Assembly (NCBI GenBank): GCA_007922305.1
Contig: ML677364.1
Span: 19,761,326-19,825,325 of the forward strand
Direction: 5' to 3'
Origin: Dermatemys mawii
Lineage: Eukaryota; Chordata; Testudines; Dermatemydidae
Length of the DNA stretch: 64,000 nucleotides
Of this stretch, positions 25,801 through 40,800 are shown one piece after another (the first letter of the stretch is position 1; each line of letters opens with the position of its first letter). The translations under genes and the position numbers were made by a program. Below the pieces are notes generated by a model. The model saw only the letters and a list, made by a program, of their open reading frames with translations. It did not search any database and was not told where the DNA came from.

Positions 25801-28800
25801 AAAAATCTGCAAATCCTCAAGAGAGGGGGTTTGAAGTGAAGGATATCCAAAAACAGAGAGCCAGCATCTAGGCATGGTGCTGTCCATGGAACACTGGATC
25901 TCCCCTCTAGGGATGGCCTTACCATGAGGCGAACTGAGGCGGCCACCTCAGGTGCCAGACTGGGGGGAAAGGAGAGGTGCCACTAGAACCCAGAGTGTAG
26001 AAAAATTGTGTCTACTGCTGTGTCTGGTGCATATATATTTTCTTTGCCCAAGCAAGCGGGAATGGGGCATCATTTGAGCTCCCCGCCTTGGGTGCCAAAA
26101 TGTTGTGGGCCAGCCCTGTCCCCCTCTATAACACCTGCACACTACGAAACTATTCAGAGTCAGTAGGCAACTTATACTAGAAAAGGGAATTTAGCTAATC
26201 TAGAAGTAGAAAGCCTGAGATTGACCTTTATGTTTATTTTCTGTGTGACTTGTATGTGTTTGCTTTTCCTCGCAATTTTGTCTTTGACTTTCTGATTTTT
26301 CTAATAAACAAACCTTTTGTTTGGTTCTACTCCAAGCAGGTCTCTATTGTGGCAAACTGCGTGGAGTCTGTGTGTCAACGTGAACTGATAACAGGGATCA
26401 GTTTTCACTCCTTCAGAGGTGCCATACCAGAGGAGAAAAGTCCAAGTGTCTGATAGTTAAGAACTCGGGGAGATGGATTTGGGGAGAGTTGGAACTAGAC
26501 ATGCTGTTGGGGGCACCCTGCAAGGAGTAACTAAGCTCTGAATCATAGTTGCATACTATTAAGGCACTTAAGATTACAGGGCAGGTGGTGGACAGAACCC
26601 ATTACTAATCTAAGTGTTTCCCCAAATGTCCCAGAGGGCCATAGCCTAACCCCCTCTCTATCCTTTTTAGGGTGGGTATTAACTGGGAGCAATCTGTGCT
26701 CGGAAGTGCACAGGGATTGCAGTTGTTGATGGTTCCTTTACAAGGAGATACACTAGTGAGTCTCAGATGGAAGGTGCTATATATGTTCAAACAATTTTGA
26801 ATTATGATCCATCATACTTAATATTTATTACTGTAGTATCTGATTTGAACAATATACTTCCAGCTCCTAGATAAATGGAGTAAATACCTATCTGGTTTCA
26901 TTGTAAATTCTAAAAGTACCTTAGTACCTTTTTCTAAAGGGCAATTTTTCAACTTCTTACATCAATGCGCCTCAGTAATCAATAACAGGTATTCATACAC
27001 TCCTGGTTGCAGAAAATGGATACTTTTTCCTTCCACTCAAACATAAGAATGCAAGATTACAAAACTGTGTTCAATCCATACATCAGTCTTTCCTAGTAAA
27101 TGAACACTAATAGGTCCTACACATAAAGGTCCGACTTTAAAAAAAGCTATCTAACTTCTTTATAATTTTTATTGGGTGTTTACCAGCTGCTTCTGTCTGC
27201 CATGGCTGTAAACTTTAAACACTTCTGCATTAGAGCACAGATCTGAACAGATTTCAGTAGAAACTAAACTAACCTTCTTTCCATTAGTCCAAGAGCATTC
27301 TTCATTCTCTCTTCATACTGCCTGTACTTCTCCGTAGTGACATACACATGAACCACGGACCCATCTTTCCAGTAAGTGTGCACAAATTTATCACAGTATT
27401 TCGCATGGATTATTTTCTTATTCGTCTCCTACAGGGGCAAGGAATAAGGAATTATATGTTTTAAAATGTGATCTTTGCCATGTGCTGTAACAGCATTTGG
27501 AAAATACACTTAAAAAGCAGGGATCTACGCTTGCTGCAACTGCGTAGCTGCAGAAGTAGTCATAGATTATAAACCTGTTCAGGACATTAGCTCCTGGGAC
27601 AAAATCAATAGAAACTGTTTCCCTGTCCTCCTTTGGCCTGCTCTTAGCTAGAAAGAACAGGAGGAAAAAGTATAGCAAAAAGTGCTCTGGAGGAGCTTGA
27701 GAAGAGCAAGCAAAGCACAGAATAATTCAACCCTTCATACTTTGCTTTAAAACCCGGTAGTATGAGTGCATCTGGGGCCTCTACATCTCCCAGATCATGT
27801 GGAACACAGAAGAAACTGACAAACATTCCTTTGCCCCATTCTACTGAGTCATAAAGATGAAGAAAAACAAGTTGCTGCTGAAACCATCCCCCCATCCTTC
27901 ATGGCAGATTACATGGTGAACTGGGGAGGATAGGTAAAGCTGTCCTTTCAGGACAAAAGAGAAGGTAACTTCTACTCCATTTCACTTATGAACCTCTTCA
28001 TCCTGTTCCATTAACAAAAAGTTTTATTATAATCCTCCAAATAAGGATGCGGTTACAAACAGACCAGATGCTGTATAAAAGGCTCATCTATAAAGTTTCA
28101 TTGCAAGTTTGAAAAGAAGAAAAGCAGACAGAAGCTGAAAAGGCCACAGCGTTCAAGGGAATCTGAGCAGTACTTACAGCATCAGTTTGTAAAGATTCAT
28201 CCTCTGGCTTGGCTTTTATGTCAACCACCCCGTCAGCGTGCCGAAAAGTACAGTCAGCAAGTGCTTCATACAACGTCAGCTTCTGAGCTTTCAAGCCATT
28301 CTTCTGCAACCACTCCTTAGAACTTATATAATCCTCAGGTTTCGGCTCAGGCACTGGAGGATTAGTTTTGGTTGCTGATTTGAAAATATACATAACTAGT
28401 TGTACTTAACATAATTCACCAAAGAGTTTCCGTAAGCTGTTACAAAAGAAGACTGATATAAGGATAGGTGGGCCAAAATTTACAAACCTAAGGCCAGCCT
28501 TGGGCTCCTAACTCCACATTTAGATACCTAAATAAAGAGTCTGATTTTCAAAAGTGTGAACCCTCCAACAAATCCTACTGAAGCCAATTGGAGCTGTGGG
28601 ATGCACAGCACTTTATAAACGAGGCCAGCAATTTAATTGCCTAAGTATGGATTTAGGAGGCTAACTTTAGGCAACCATTTTTGAGAATGTTGACCAGAAT
28701 TGTGAGTAAAATCACTGAGTAATTATAGTTATAGGGATATGACTGGATGCATGAAGTTGCAAGAATGGGGCCTTATCATATGAAAGGAATTGCTTTTTGA

Positions 28801-31800
28801 CTGCTGATCAGTGGCCTTTCACAAACTCTGCTAAATCATGTTTTAAAACAAGTCTGTTTGCATATTTTTAAAACAAAACTCTTGTATCCTAAAATGTACT
28901 CTGTTCTGTTCTAGTGAAATGAAAAAGAGGCTGTCTACTTTACAATGACTCTTCAGATATGGCATAACTATTCTTAAAGGGAGTGTGGCTAAGTAGATCA
29001 AACTAGGGTCTTCCATATTGGAGTCCTGGGTTCTCTTCCCAGCTGTCAAAAGCAATCTTGTGTGACCTCTTAGTTACCCCTTCTATAGAAAGGGGCAGAG
29101 GGGAAGGATCTGGGGTCGGAGGCCTTATCCGGAAGTAATGACTATGAAGTGCGCAGGATTAACACTTGAGTAGTTGAACAGCTGAGATGAGAACTCTTGG
29201 CTTACAACCCAGAACACTTTCCCCTAAAGCAAAACATGCTTTGCAGCTGTTTCCTTGCCTATCTACCCTACAGAGCCAAGTAGGGAAGCCTGGGAATTTG
29301 TGGTTGCCATGCAGCAGCCCCATCAGGCCTGGAATCATGATCAGGGAAGATAGAATATTCAGAGATTTTAGCAACAAACCTCTATACCTAAAATGTAGGT
29401 TGACCTAGCAATGTAACACAGGGGTGTGAAAAATTCTTCCATCAGCCTAGATACCACCTCTCAGAATGGGTAGGTTAACTACAGTGAGTGAAACCCGCTT
29501 CCACCACTGTATCAAGTGTCTACACAACAGTGCTACAGCAGCACAGCAGTAGTGTAGACAAGCCCCAAGGCTTTGTCTTCTCTGAAGAGTTAATTTGAGT
29601 TATCTACATTCAAGTTAACTCCATTCAAATTAGCCTAGCTCACATGACAATGGCCATACTGCTAACACTCGACTTACACAGAGTGATTTTATGAGCAACA
29701 CAGAGACTATGTTATCAGCTGACGTGCTAACTTGAACTAAAGCCTATACCCTGGATGGGCCAGCCAACTTGAGTTAAAATCACGACTGCTGTGATGCTCC
29801 ACAGAGATACCCCCTTAGATTGAAACAGTCTTGTCTGTGCCCATTATGGACCAGCTCCCTGAAACCAACAGACTTTGGCAACACAAGCACTATCTTCCAG
29901 GCCCCACCAGGCCTCGCTCTCTCTGCAGGTAGTAATAGGTACACACCAACTCCTGAATCCTCGGAGCATTCCCTGCAGGGTCTAGCCCCTGATCCACCGA
30001 ACACTCACTGGATTACCAGACCCACTGTTCTCAAAGGAACAGTGCACACCAGCTGGCAAGATTCACCTCACAATCACTTCTTTGCTTAAGATCACAGAAC
30101 TTAGATATATGGATAGTGAAAATACAATACATTTATTATCAAAGATTAGAGATTCAAGTGATAGTGAATCAGAACACTGGAAACAAACAAATGGTTACAT
30201 ATAAAGCAAAATCATAACACACTTTCTAGGGATGAAACATTAACTAACAAATTACTCTCTTTTCTAAAGAAGCTCTTCTCACCCAAAGTTCTCTCCAGCG
30301 TTTTTAATCAAGCTTGGCTGAAACCCCCTTTTTGAAATAAAGCAAACTCACTGCTTGCTTACCTTCTCAGTGAAGGGTGCCAGGTGGTCTTGTTTAACCC
30401 ACCCTCTACCCCTCCATATATAGTGGAGCTAACTTTTGAAGTACACCTCAGGGTAAGGTTTTTCCACATCACCAAAACCTGCTATTTTTCTCTTCCTCTT
30501 AGCTCCCACACTCCTATCACCAGTCTGAACTGAATGCAAATGAAGGAGACCCACTGTGAACAAGACAAGACTCAACTTACACGTAAACAGATAAGAGATG
30601 TTTCTTCAGATGTCAGACAGAAAGCCTGTTTTTCATTTTTGCTAATGACACAGACTAACGTATTTTTAGTATACATATTAAGAACTCCTTACATAGTATC
30701 TGCATACATATTTCACAACAATATTGATTACCAGTCTGACATTGGCTTTTATTTGAGACCTCACATGACATTCTTTGATGAAGTACAGTGTACAGGCCAG
30801 ACTCAGGTGAGTCCTATGTCACTCTCCCCCTCACCCCCACCCCAACCACACATACTCTATGTCCTTTGCCAGTTGACTCTAAGAGGTTCCTGGGTCACAA
30901 CCACATTCTAGTGAAGGGTTTTAGTGCAGGCCTGCACAATTCGGAAAGCAGCGAGGGCGATATTACTGCAAAACACCAGCTGTGGGCCAAAAAAACCCGC
31001 CCTCACCCCGCCCCCATCCACTTCCCCCCATCCCACCCCTTGGCTTGCCCCACCCCTACTCACCCCCCACGGGCTGCACAGTGAGCCCGTGAGGGCCGCA
31101 TGTGGCCCCCAGGCCGCATGTTGTGCAGGCCTGTTTTAGTGTGTGAATGAGGTCTGAGTAAGGAAAATTCTCAAGTTACAACTCAGGTTAACTCTGCAGT
31201 GAAGACCAGGCCTAAACAAATGACAATTTTCAGAGGTTTATAATTTGGTTAAATGTGGATGAATTTTTGTGGGGCATCTGAACTGCACAGCTATCCCCTG
31301 CCAAGTTTCAAGTCCCTCCCTCAAGCCATAGAGCTCCTCAGAAAAATAGCTGGAAAAATTAACATTAGTAAAACTATCTGTTTTAGCTAGTCTTGTTCTC
31401 AGAGACAACTGAGTAGTTTTTGCTGAAACTTTCCAAGCATGAAAAAATTCACCCAGAATTGTTAAAGTTTAACCAAGTTAAAAGCAACTGTAAATAGAGG
31501 CTTATAAAGGTAAGCATATGCAACCGTAACTATAGATGTCATGTCTGGCTCTGCATATAATAAATGGTCTTAAAAAGAAAAATCATCCCTAAGTTGTCAG
31601 TTTATCAAAATTGCCCACAAATTTAACAAATTAATCATGAATACAATGATATTTTCTAGAAAGAACTATAAACAATACCTTTGCCGGATATAGGCTGGTC
31701 GGACTCTGATAAAATATTCTGAAGTTGTATCAGCACATTTCTGGCCTCTTCCAACTCCTTCCAGATCAGGAAGACATCTTCTCTGACACCAGCTACTGTG

Positions 31801-34800
31801 GGAGGAACAATGCACAGACTTTAATGCTTTCAGACAAATTCTGCTTTCATCTCTACCCCTGCTCAACAATCCTAAAGTCAATGGGGTTGCCTGGTAGGTC
31901 CCATTTTATTACCTTGTCCTGAGGGTCCCTTTGCAGTGGGCATTCCTCTCTTTAAAAGGGGTTCAGGGAATATACATGAGCAGAGAAGCACCAACAACAA
32001 AGCTTCACTTGAGATGCGCTGCCTGGGCTTAGGCCTCTGGGCCCTAAAACAGAGGTACACAGCCTCCTGGGCTTGGGGTGGCGGGTTCTGGTTATAGCCT
32101 GTCCCATGGTGAGACACAAATCCTCCTTCCTAGCATGGGGAAACTCCACAAGGAAATTGTCATAGAATTCCCCTATGGATTTTAACGCAGAAGGGGGAAA
32201 TCCAGCCCTCCGTTCTCTCTTTTTCTCTCTTTTTTTTTTTTTTTTAAATTAAAACCCCCCAGCCTTTGCATGAGAAAGCCCACCCCAAATCTAGAAAAGC
32301 TGACATTTTCAGTTGCTTCAAATTCCTAAAACTACTGAGCAGATGAACTTGGAATTCTAGCAGTCCCCTAAGAGTAAGTGATGTGATTTTAGCAATATAC
32401 ATTTGTCCTCCCGTTATAGCTAACCAAAACCTTAATTACAGGGACACCAATGACACCCAAGTAATTTATAAAATTGGTTTCAATTAGGCAGACAGGTGTC
32501 AATGAAATAGATTATTCAGTGCAAACCCCAAAGTTAGAGTAGATCTAAGATTATTTTAAAAATTCAAGAGATACTCTGCTCTTGATTAAAAGTTTGAAAT
32601 TGGTCTTTAATAGAATTAAAGTATACAAAAGCTGCAAGTTCAAAGATGAAAAATGGAGACAGTATGTCCTTCTGTTTCAAGAAGTCTACACAATGCAGTG
32701 AATAAATTGGTAGCATGGTATATGAGAACTTAATACTGGAATATGGATCAGCTGGAAGAATGGCAAAATAGAGCAATAAAAAATGTAAAAGGATTGAATC
32801 GTAAGTGCTCCTTTCTGTAAAACCAGGTTAGTAGCCTAATACTGAATTACATATTACAACACTGAATTAGTCCACCTATATCTTAACATCTGCTGATCTA
32901 GTCCAGTGTACCCAAAGCATTTACAGGATATGCCAGATTTGATAATATACTGAAGCCCATCTCTACTAAAATAAACCATCAGTTAACCTACACCAAACAA
33001 AACCCACTCATTTTGCCTGTTCAATAAATATCGTAGAATTGCCTTTAATAAACAATATATATATATATTTTGTAAATACAGCAACACAGTTTTAAATGTG
33101 AAAGGCAGTTAATTTTCCACATAATCTTTTATAATGTACTTTTACTGTACACTGCCATCTCCTGGTATCCTCTTGTATTTCAAGAGTTCTGTTTTAGCCA
33201 ATACAAGCTAACATGAAAATCAACCTCTTCAAAATCACAAAATGTTCAAGTGAAATGGAACATTCCACATTATTTTTCCTTTTCAGTGTTATAAAGTCAA
33301 AAGTTTCACATTGACCTTAAAAGATCAAGAAAAGTATTCTGACCAAAACACTTGATTCAGTTTTATTTTATTTTTTAAGAAACAGCACGCTTAAAACATG
33401 ACCGTTGGCAAAACTGTAGCAGAGTTACATAAGAACATAAATGCAATCACCTACAACTACCAGGCCATTAAACATGTACCAGCTACAGTGATGTGGAAGT
33501 AAATCCACCAAATTTAAATCAATCATATATGTGTTATCGAGGTATTGAACATAAGATTGTGCTGATGAATGCAATTCAGAAAAAAAATCTTTCATTCCCA
33601 AATCATCATCTCCTACTAAAAGGGATCCAGATTTAATTTTGCAAAGGTTTTAAATGTTTCTGTTGAGAAGTTGAAAAATAGAAGCATTTTAAATGTTCTC
33701 CTGGTTTGTCCAGGTTTTTCTACTTGAAATGTTTTGAAAATTTAATGTATCCAGTATTGGACATGTATTGAATTCAATATTACACAATAAAACATTTATT
33801 GATATTTTTCACTTTCTTTTACACCACAGCATTGTGGAATCAAACAACATACCCATTGGATAGCAGATATATTTGGTGACAAATCCTTAGATGATAAATG
33901 CATTGTACTACAGTCAAGCAACACAATATTTTTTTTTACTTAGTCCACAGCCTGGATTTACAAGACTCAGGACAAGATGTCAAAGCAGGTTCTACCTGGG
34001 GCTCTGGTTCCCCACAGCAGCCCAACATCTCCAGAGATTGCTCCAGCATCCTCCCCAGCAACCCCTTTTCCTCCAGCTGACGGGATCATCTCCCCCGTTT
34101 TTTCTGCCCCACCCGCTATACCCGGCACATCCTCACACCCACAGTCATTTTCCTCTACCTGAGAAGCCACAGGAGAGAAAAAATGCCCCCGAGAATCCCC
34201 CCCACACAAATATAATAATATAAACATCAATATCCTTTATATGTACAGTGTCCCAAGTGATCTCAATCATACGGTCCTACTCCTCATCCTTCCTTTCTCC
34301 TGCCCTCCTCTCCGATGCTGGCTCTCCTGTTGACCTCGTTTTAATATTCGTTTTGCCATTAAATGTTAACAGCCCTCAACAGCACTGCTGCTGGTGGTGC
34401 CCACTTTTATTGCAATTACCTACTTTCCAAGCACGGATGTAGTAGATCTACTTGGGGGAAAATCAAGCACTGACCCACTCCAGCTGAACGGCTTTGTCAG
34501 TTTAACTGTCTCCTTGGATCTACCTGAAGAACTCAGCAGTTCCATTTCATAAAGGGGAAAGAACTCAGTGATGTCCATGGGGTTACAATGGAAACAGGCA
34601 ATAAATACGCTGGATAAATATGGCCACAGCTTTTATACCTACTCTCCACTAGCAGCAAGAATGAAAGTTGAGCTTAAAGTTTGTTTTCTTCTGTCTGATT
34701 CAGCACCATGTTGCACTAATTTTGTGACTACATAACTCCACTGATTTAAGCAGAATTACACCAGCATTAAGCAAGAGCAACCAGCGGTAAATCAAGCCCC

Positions 34801-37800
34801 TTATTTCCTTTACACAATAAGCTTCCAATGTCTAGCTGACATTTAAAATTGTATGACTGACTCAATATTAGAAGGGTAAAATAGTTATTTAACTGTGTTC
34901 AAACCCTTACAATGAGTAATGTTTCAAAATTACTAACAGAATTTAAGAATTGGGTTTCAGACATTTAAAACCTTTTACTGATTATGTATTACCTATTATG
35001 GAACCAGATATGTACTTCACAATACAAATAAAGATGGATTTCTTTCCCGGAGGGCTTACAATTTAAAGCAGTGATAGCTAAAAGGCTGAAAAAGAGCAAG
35101 AAATAATAACTAAAAAATTAAATTGCAAATGGAGCATTTTAATTTGGTAGAATTTATATCCACTTTGCTGTACAGAATCAACCCATGTCTTTGTATGTGT
35201 ATACACATAAACACACACAAAATAAACTAACATACGACACCCCAACACACACTCCTTTCCACCTCCCAGTTGCTGAACATCCTCACACACACACACAAAA
35301 AAAACACCACATAAATCAAACAGCTATATCCATCCTGTAGCCCGTTTCAAAAGCTACTCCAACCCCACCAAATTACACAAACAAAATACCAAACTAGCTT
35401 ACAACCACCAGCAAAACTAAACAACAACAAAAAAAACCTGGCAAATCAGCACTAACATTTCTAAAAGTCTAAGAAACAACAAAAAAAGAAAAAAATAATT
35501 TACAGAAGAGACTGGAATATTAATTAAATCTGTGATCATTTGACTCAGATCATGCTTTACAAAGGGAGAAGAGACAAATGCAAGAAAATTAGATATTTTA
35601 AGTTGGTCAAACTTATTTTGTACACAAGCCAAGATGGGGAATTTAACTACTTCCTGCAGAACCCAGCCTCCGCCACTGTGTGGCAGTAGAACACAGTAGC
35701 ATTCTTTAAAGTACTGCTGTTTAAAGGCAGCACGTCACAAATTAACTCAGTACACATTGTAGCACTCAAGATGCATTTGCCTACATGCCTGTAATGTTAG
35801 ATAAGAGAAGCAAATCCTGATCTACTTTCCACTAGGGGGAAGGCCAATGGGATGCTATGCAGGTTAATTCTGCAGCCGATGCGCTACCATGGAGCAGAGC
35901 TCTCTTGGAGTTCTCTCAATAGCATTGGACAGGGTTTCCAACTTTATAATAGCCTAAAACTGAACACCCTTGCCCCAGTCCCTGCCCTGTCCCTTCTCTG
36001 AGACCCCACCCCTACTCACTCCATACGCCCTCCCTCTGTCACCCACTCTCCAACACCCTCCCTCACTTACTCACTCATTTTCACCAGGCTGGGGCAGAGG
36101 CCTGGGGTGCGGGAGAAAGAGAGGGTTCTGTCTGGGGGTGTGGGCTCCAGGGTGGGGCCATAAATCAGGGGTTCAGGGTGCAGGAGGGGACTTCAAATTG
36201 AGGCATCGGTTGAGGTGTGGGAGGGGGTAAGGGCTCTAGCTGGGGATGCAAGCTCTGGGGTGGGGCTGAGGATGAGGGATTTGGGGTGCAGGACAGGGCT
36301 CCGGGCTAGGACAAGGGTTTTGGAGTACAGGAGGGGGCTCAGGCCTGGGGGTTGGGGCATGGGAGGGCGCGTGGCTCTGGAAGGGAGTATGGGTACAGAA
36401 GAGGGCTCAGGGCTAGGGCAGGGCAGGGCTTTGGGGTGTGGGCTCCAGGAGGCATTTAGGGTGTGTGAGGAGCAGCAACATGTTCCTCTGGCTCCTAGGC
36501 GGAGGTGTGGCCAGACGGGACAGCTTCTCCTACCAATATAGTGTGACAGAGTCAGACCAGAAGGATAGAGGAGAGTGCTGGAAAGCAGGTACATTAGTCT
36601 CAGGGTGTGCAGGTCCCTGTTCCCAGGATAGCCAAACAAAGGCTACTCCAGGCCAATCAAGACACCTGGGGCCAATTAAGAACCTTCTAGAAAGGAGTAG
36701 AAACAGCTAGCCTAATTGGGACACCTGAAGCCAATCAGGGACTGGCTGAATCCAGATAAAAACCTCCCAGTTAGTCAGGTGGGCTGTGGGTGTCAGGAGC
36801 TGTGGAAGGAAGTTATGCTGTTGGTGAGACTGAGTGGTGGACAACATATTGTACAGAAGGAAGGAGGCCCTGAGGTAGGGGTGAAGTGGAGTTTGAAGAA
36901 GCGGGGACTGCTGTGGGGAAGTAGCCCAGGGAATTGTATTGTGTTTTGTGGATAAAAGGTCAGCCATCTTAGCTGATACTATTAGGGTCCCTGTGCTGGA
37001 GCTCAGAGTAGAGGGCGGGCCTGGGCTCCCCCCTTTCTGCCTCCCCTAATTAGTCTCTGAGATTGAGAGACAATAGAGACTGTGCCAGGAAGGATAGCTT
37101 CCCCTCACTGGTTTGTGATGAAAATGGCTCAATAGGCTGTGACCTTGTCTCCAGAGAGAAAAGGGCTCCGTGGAGGGTCACAGTGAGCTGCTGAGGCTAG
37201 TAAAAATCCGCCAGGAAACGCAGGATCCACGAAGATAAGGACAGAGCTTTGTCACAATAGTTACTGCTGTACATGGAGGTGGCTTTATTATGTTGACAGG
37301 AGAGCTCTCTCCCATCGACACAGAACAGCTGTACAAGAGATCTGACTGCAGCACAGCTGCATCAGTACAGCTGTGCTCCAGTAAGCTCGCTGGTGTAAAC
37401 ACCCTCAGTTTCCAATTATTTCCTTTTGTAGTTTATTCAACATATGCAAGAAACACTTTCAAAACACATTAGAGGCTAATCAGCATTTTTATTATTATTG
37501 CCCTCTGAATCATTCAAGAAGGCACCCGAAACAAGAGACATCAGACATGGAAGAAAAGAGTAATCAAGGCAATATATTTTCTGCTCTGACAGGATTTAGA
37601 ATCTAAACACAACTGGAGTTTTCTGATTGGTTGTCAGTGATGTCATAATCATGGCTATAATGCTTAGTAATTGCACAAGGCTAATTGTCTTCCTTTTTAA
37701 CTTGTATATTCTAGTCCATAATAGCAATAAGACATACCACAAAATGCATTTCAAAGAGATTACTGCACTTTTGGGTGATTAAAGCTACTCATCATTCCTC

Positions 37801-40800
37801 TTTAGAAGCAGTGGCATAGAAGTAATTTCAGATATGCAACATCTACTAAAATGCTCCCACCACACCCCTAGCATACACACAGCAACACCCTGCCCTCTTT
37901 CCAAACAAAATGATCTTGTTCTTTTCCCTGTATCTCTCTCATACACACAAAGCTCTGTCCATTTCTCCCTTCTTCCTCCCTCCTCTGACCATGTGTATGG
38001 TATGCACCCTTTCCTAAACAGAGGCCAAACATTTGTCCTGCCCTCTCTCCCAGATAAAGTAGGAGCGCTGCTCATGCTTATTTTTATTAACACTTTTCTA
38101 CATCTCCTAAATTACACTATTATTCTGAAGGTTTTAAGAAAAAACGTCTTTTTATTATTTACCTAAAGGCACCTTTCCTTTCAATTTTCTTGAATTCTGG
38201 GTGGCTAGACTTTCTCCATCCTCTTCACTCTTTGGTATAGGTCCAATGAAGTCTATGAAGTCAGTTCTCTCAGCAAACGCATGGAATCTGTAATATAAAA
38301 AGAGTTTTCATCTCTAAGTAAATTATGTAAATATATCCCTAGTTTATCCCTTTATTATGTATCTCTGAGCATCCTTGTTGCCCTTCTGTAGAACTCATTG
38401 ATTTCTGTTGCTGTATATCCATATGGAGAAGAGGCCAGAAATTGGGGTACTTCAGAAGAGGGCATACCATTCTTCAATATGAAGACACTAGCATAAATAT
38501 TCTGAATCGTTTCCTTACCTGTTCTAAATCATTTCCTTACCTATTTCAATGCATCAAGCATACTATTAACTCTTAACTGATGCTGATCAGGAATATTTGT
38601 TGAAGTGTCCAAGACGACCCTAGAGTCTTTTTAATTAGGACATCCTGCAAGTTCAGAGCCCCACAAGTGACTTTATTAAACTACTGATACATAAGCCAGG
38701 GAGATAGGCAGAGCTCAATCATCCACATGAAAATATACCACGGAAGGAGACAAGTTATTCCGAACATACTGAGGATGTATTTCCATGGTACTTGAGCTGT
38801 ATCATCTGATTAATGAAGGCCTCACGGAAAGGGAAAGAAACATGCCCTTCCAAAACAGGGATATACAAGAAACAAAAGGCACTAACCATGGGGATCCCAT
38901 GGAGCTCCAATTAGAGCTGTGGAATAGCTAGGCCTACACTTCCCTCCAGGTTTCCTTCTGGTTGCCCAGCGAGCTACCCAGCGGCCTGCACTGCATCTGC
39001 AAGGTGTTATTGCTGGTCCATCCAGCAGAATTATTTAGGACTCAGGAGAGATCATACCACATAGAATGATTTTGTCCATCTCCCTAGTGCCACTACCACA
39101 GCTCTGCAGAGCTTCTACAACATGGCATTCCTGAGGAGGGACCGCCACAATGTCCATAGTTGTTGTTATTTATTTGGATTATGGTTGTGCCTAGAGACCC
39201 AAATCAGATTTGAGGACCCATCAACCTAGTCACTGTATCAAAACAGAGCAGACCTTGCCCCTAAGAGGTTACAACTCCACGCCCCCTCCATGCCAAAAGA
39301 GACAGACGAAGAGAAATATATAAACAGCGACTAAGCTAACAATATAAATACATACAACTCCTTAGTTTCAACCCCAGCCCACCGTCACACACACACACAC
39401 ACCCCATCACCCTTCTCCCCACAACCCTACAGCCACTGTTCAGGTCACAACCAATCTGCATGTCACTGCCATTGCCCATCCAATGGGCCCTCCCTCGACT
39501 CTTTCCATCCCAAGGGAATATGTTCAACCTTAATCACCTGGAGAGAAAACCCTGCCCAGTGTCATAAGGCCTCTTCTCCCTGTGGAGCTGATCACTTAAC
39601 TGCTCTCCAGTTATGGGGACTCCACAACCTTCTTCAGAAGCCTAGTCCAATACTTGACTATCTTTACAGTTAGAAAGTTTTACCTAGTGTCTAACCTCAA
39701 TCTCTTGCTGCTGATTAAGCTGATTAGGTCTTGCCCTACCTTCATGAGACATGGAGAACAATTGATCACTGTCCTCTTTTAAACAGCCCTTAACGTATAT
39801 GAAGATCGTTATCAGGTCCCTCCTCAGTCTTCTTTCCTCAAGATCGGGGGGTTAAACATGCCCATTTTTTAATCTTTTCTCACAAGTCAGGTTTTCTAAA
39901 CCTTTTATCATTTTTGTTAATCCCCTCTGGACTCTCTCCAGTTTGTCCACATCTTTCTTGAAGTGCAATGTCTGGAAGTAGACACAGTACTCCAGCTGAG
40001 ACCTCACCAGTGCTGAGCAGAGTACGACAATTCCCTTCCTCCCATGTCTAACATATGACACTCCTGTTAATAACCCCAGAATATTAGCCTTTTTTGCAAC
40101 TGCATTATATTGATGGCACACACACAATTTGTGATCTACTATAACCCCCAGATCCTTTTCTGTAGTACTACTACTAGCCAATTATTCCCCATTTTGTAGT
40201 TCCGCATTTGATTTTTCCTTTATAAGTGTAGTACTTTGCATATGTTTTTAATGGATTTTATCTTGTTGATGTCAGACGATTTCTCCACTTTATCAAGGTC
40301 GTTTTAATTCTAGTCCTGTCTTCCAAGGTACTAAAAACCCCTTCCAGCCTAGTATCTCCCCAAAAAATGTTAAGCATACTCTCCTCTCCATCATCCATGT
40401 CACTAATTAAAATATTGGATAGTACCAGACCCATGACAGACACCTTTGGCATCCCTCTAGATATTTCCTTCCAGTTTGACAGCCAGCCACTGATACCTAC
40501 TCTTTGAATCTGGTCTTCCAACCAGTTTTTTATCCACTTTACAGTAATTTTATCAGAACACATTTTCCTAGCTTGCTTATGAGAATGCCACGTGGGACTG
40601 AGTCAAAAGCCTTCCTAAAATCAAGATATATAATGTCTACTGCTTCCCCTGTATCCACTAAGCCAGTAACCCTATCAAAGAAGGAAATTAGGTTGTTTGA
40701 TAAGATTTATTCTTGCAAAATCCATATTAACTATGATTTATTGTTGGCCTCTCCAGAAATTAAGTTATATTATGGGTGGAAGCAAGATTAGTGTGTGTTC

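Larger units (their letters stand above)
29569..31213. mobile_element. Harbinger-type MITE carrying nested insertions
   Basis: The left end ggctttgtcttctctgaag and the right end gcagtgaagaccaggcc are inverted repeats with a taa-type 3-bp flank. Only about 0.4 kb belongs to this element; the rest is an LTR-like block and a hAT. Confidence 0.55.

Noticed and set aside
38171..38172. Alternative exon 8 donor (gtgcct)
   Set aside because: Using it creates an immediate stop at exon 9; the donor ten bases further on keeps the frame and matches the known protein.
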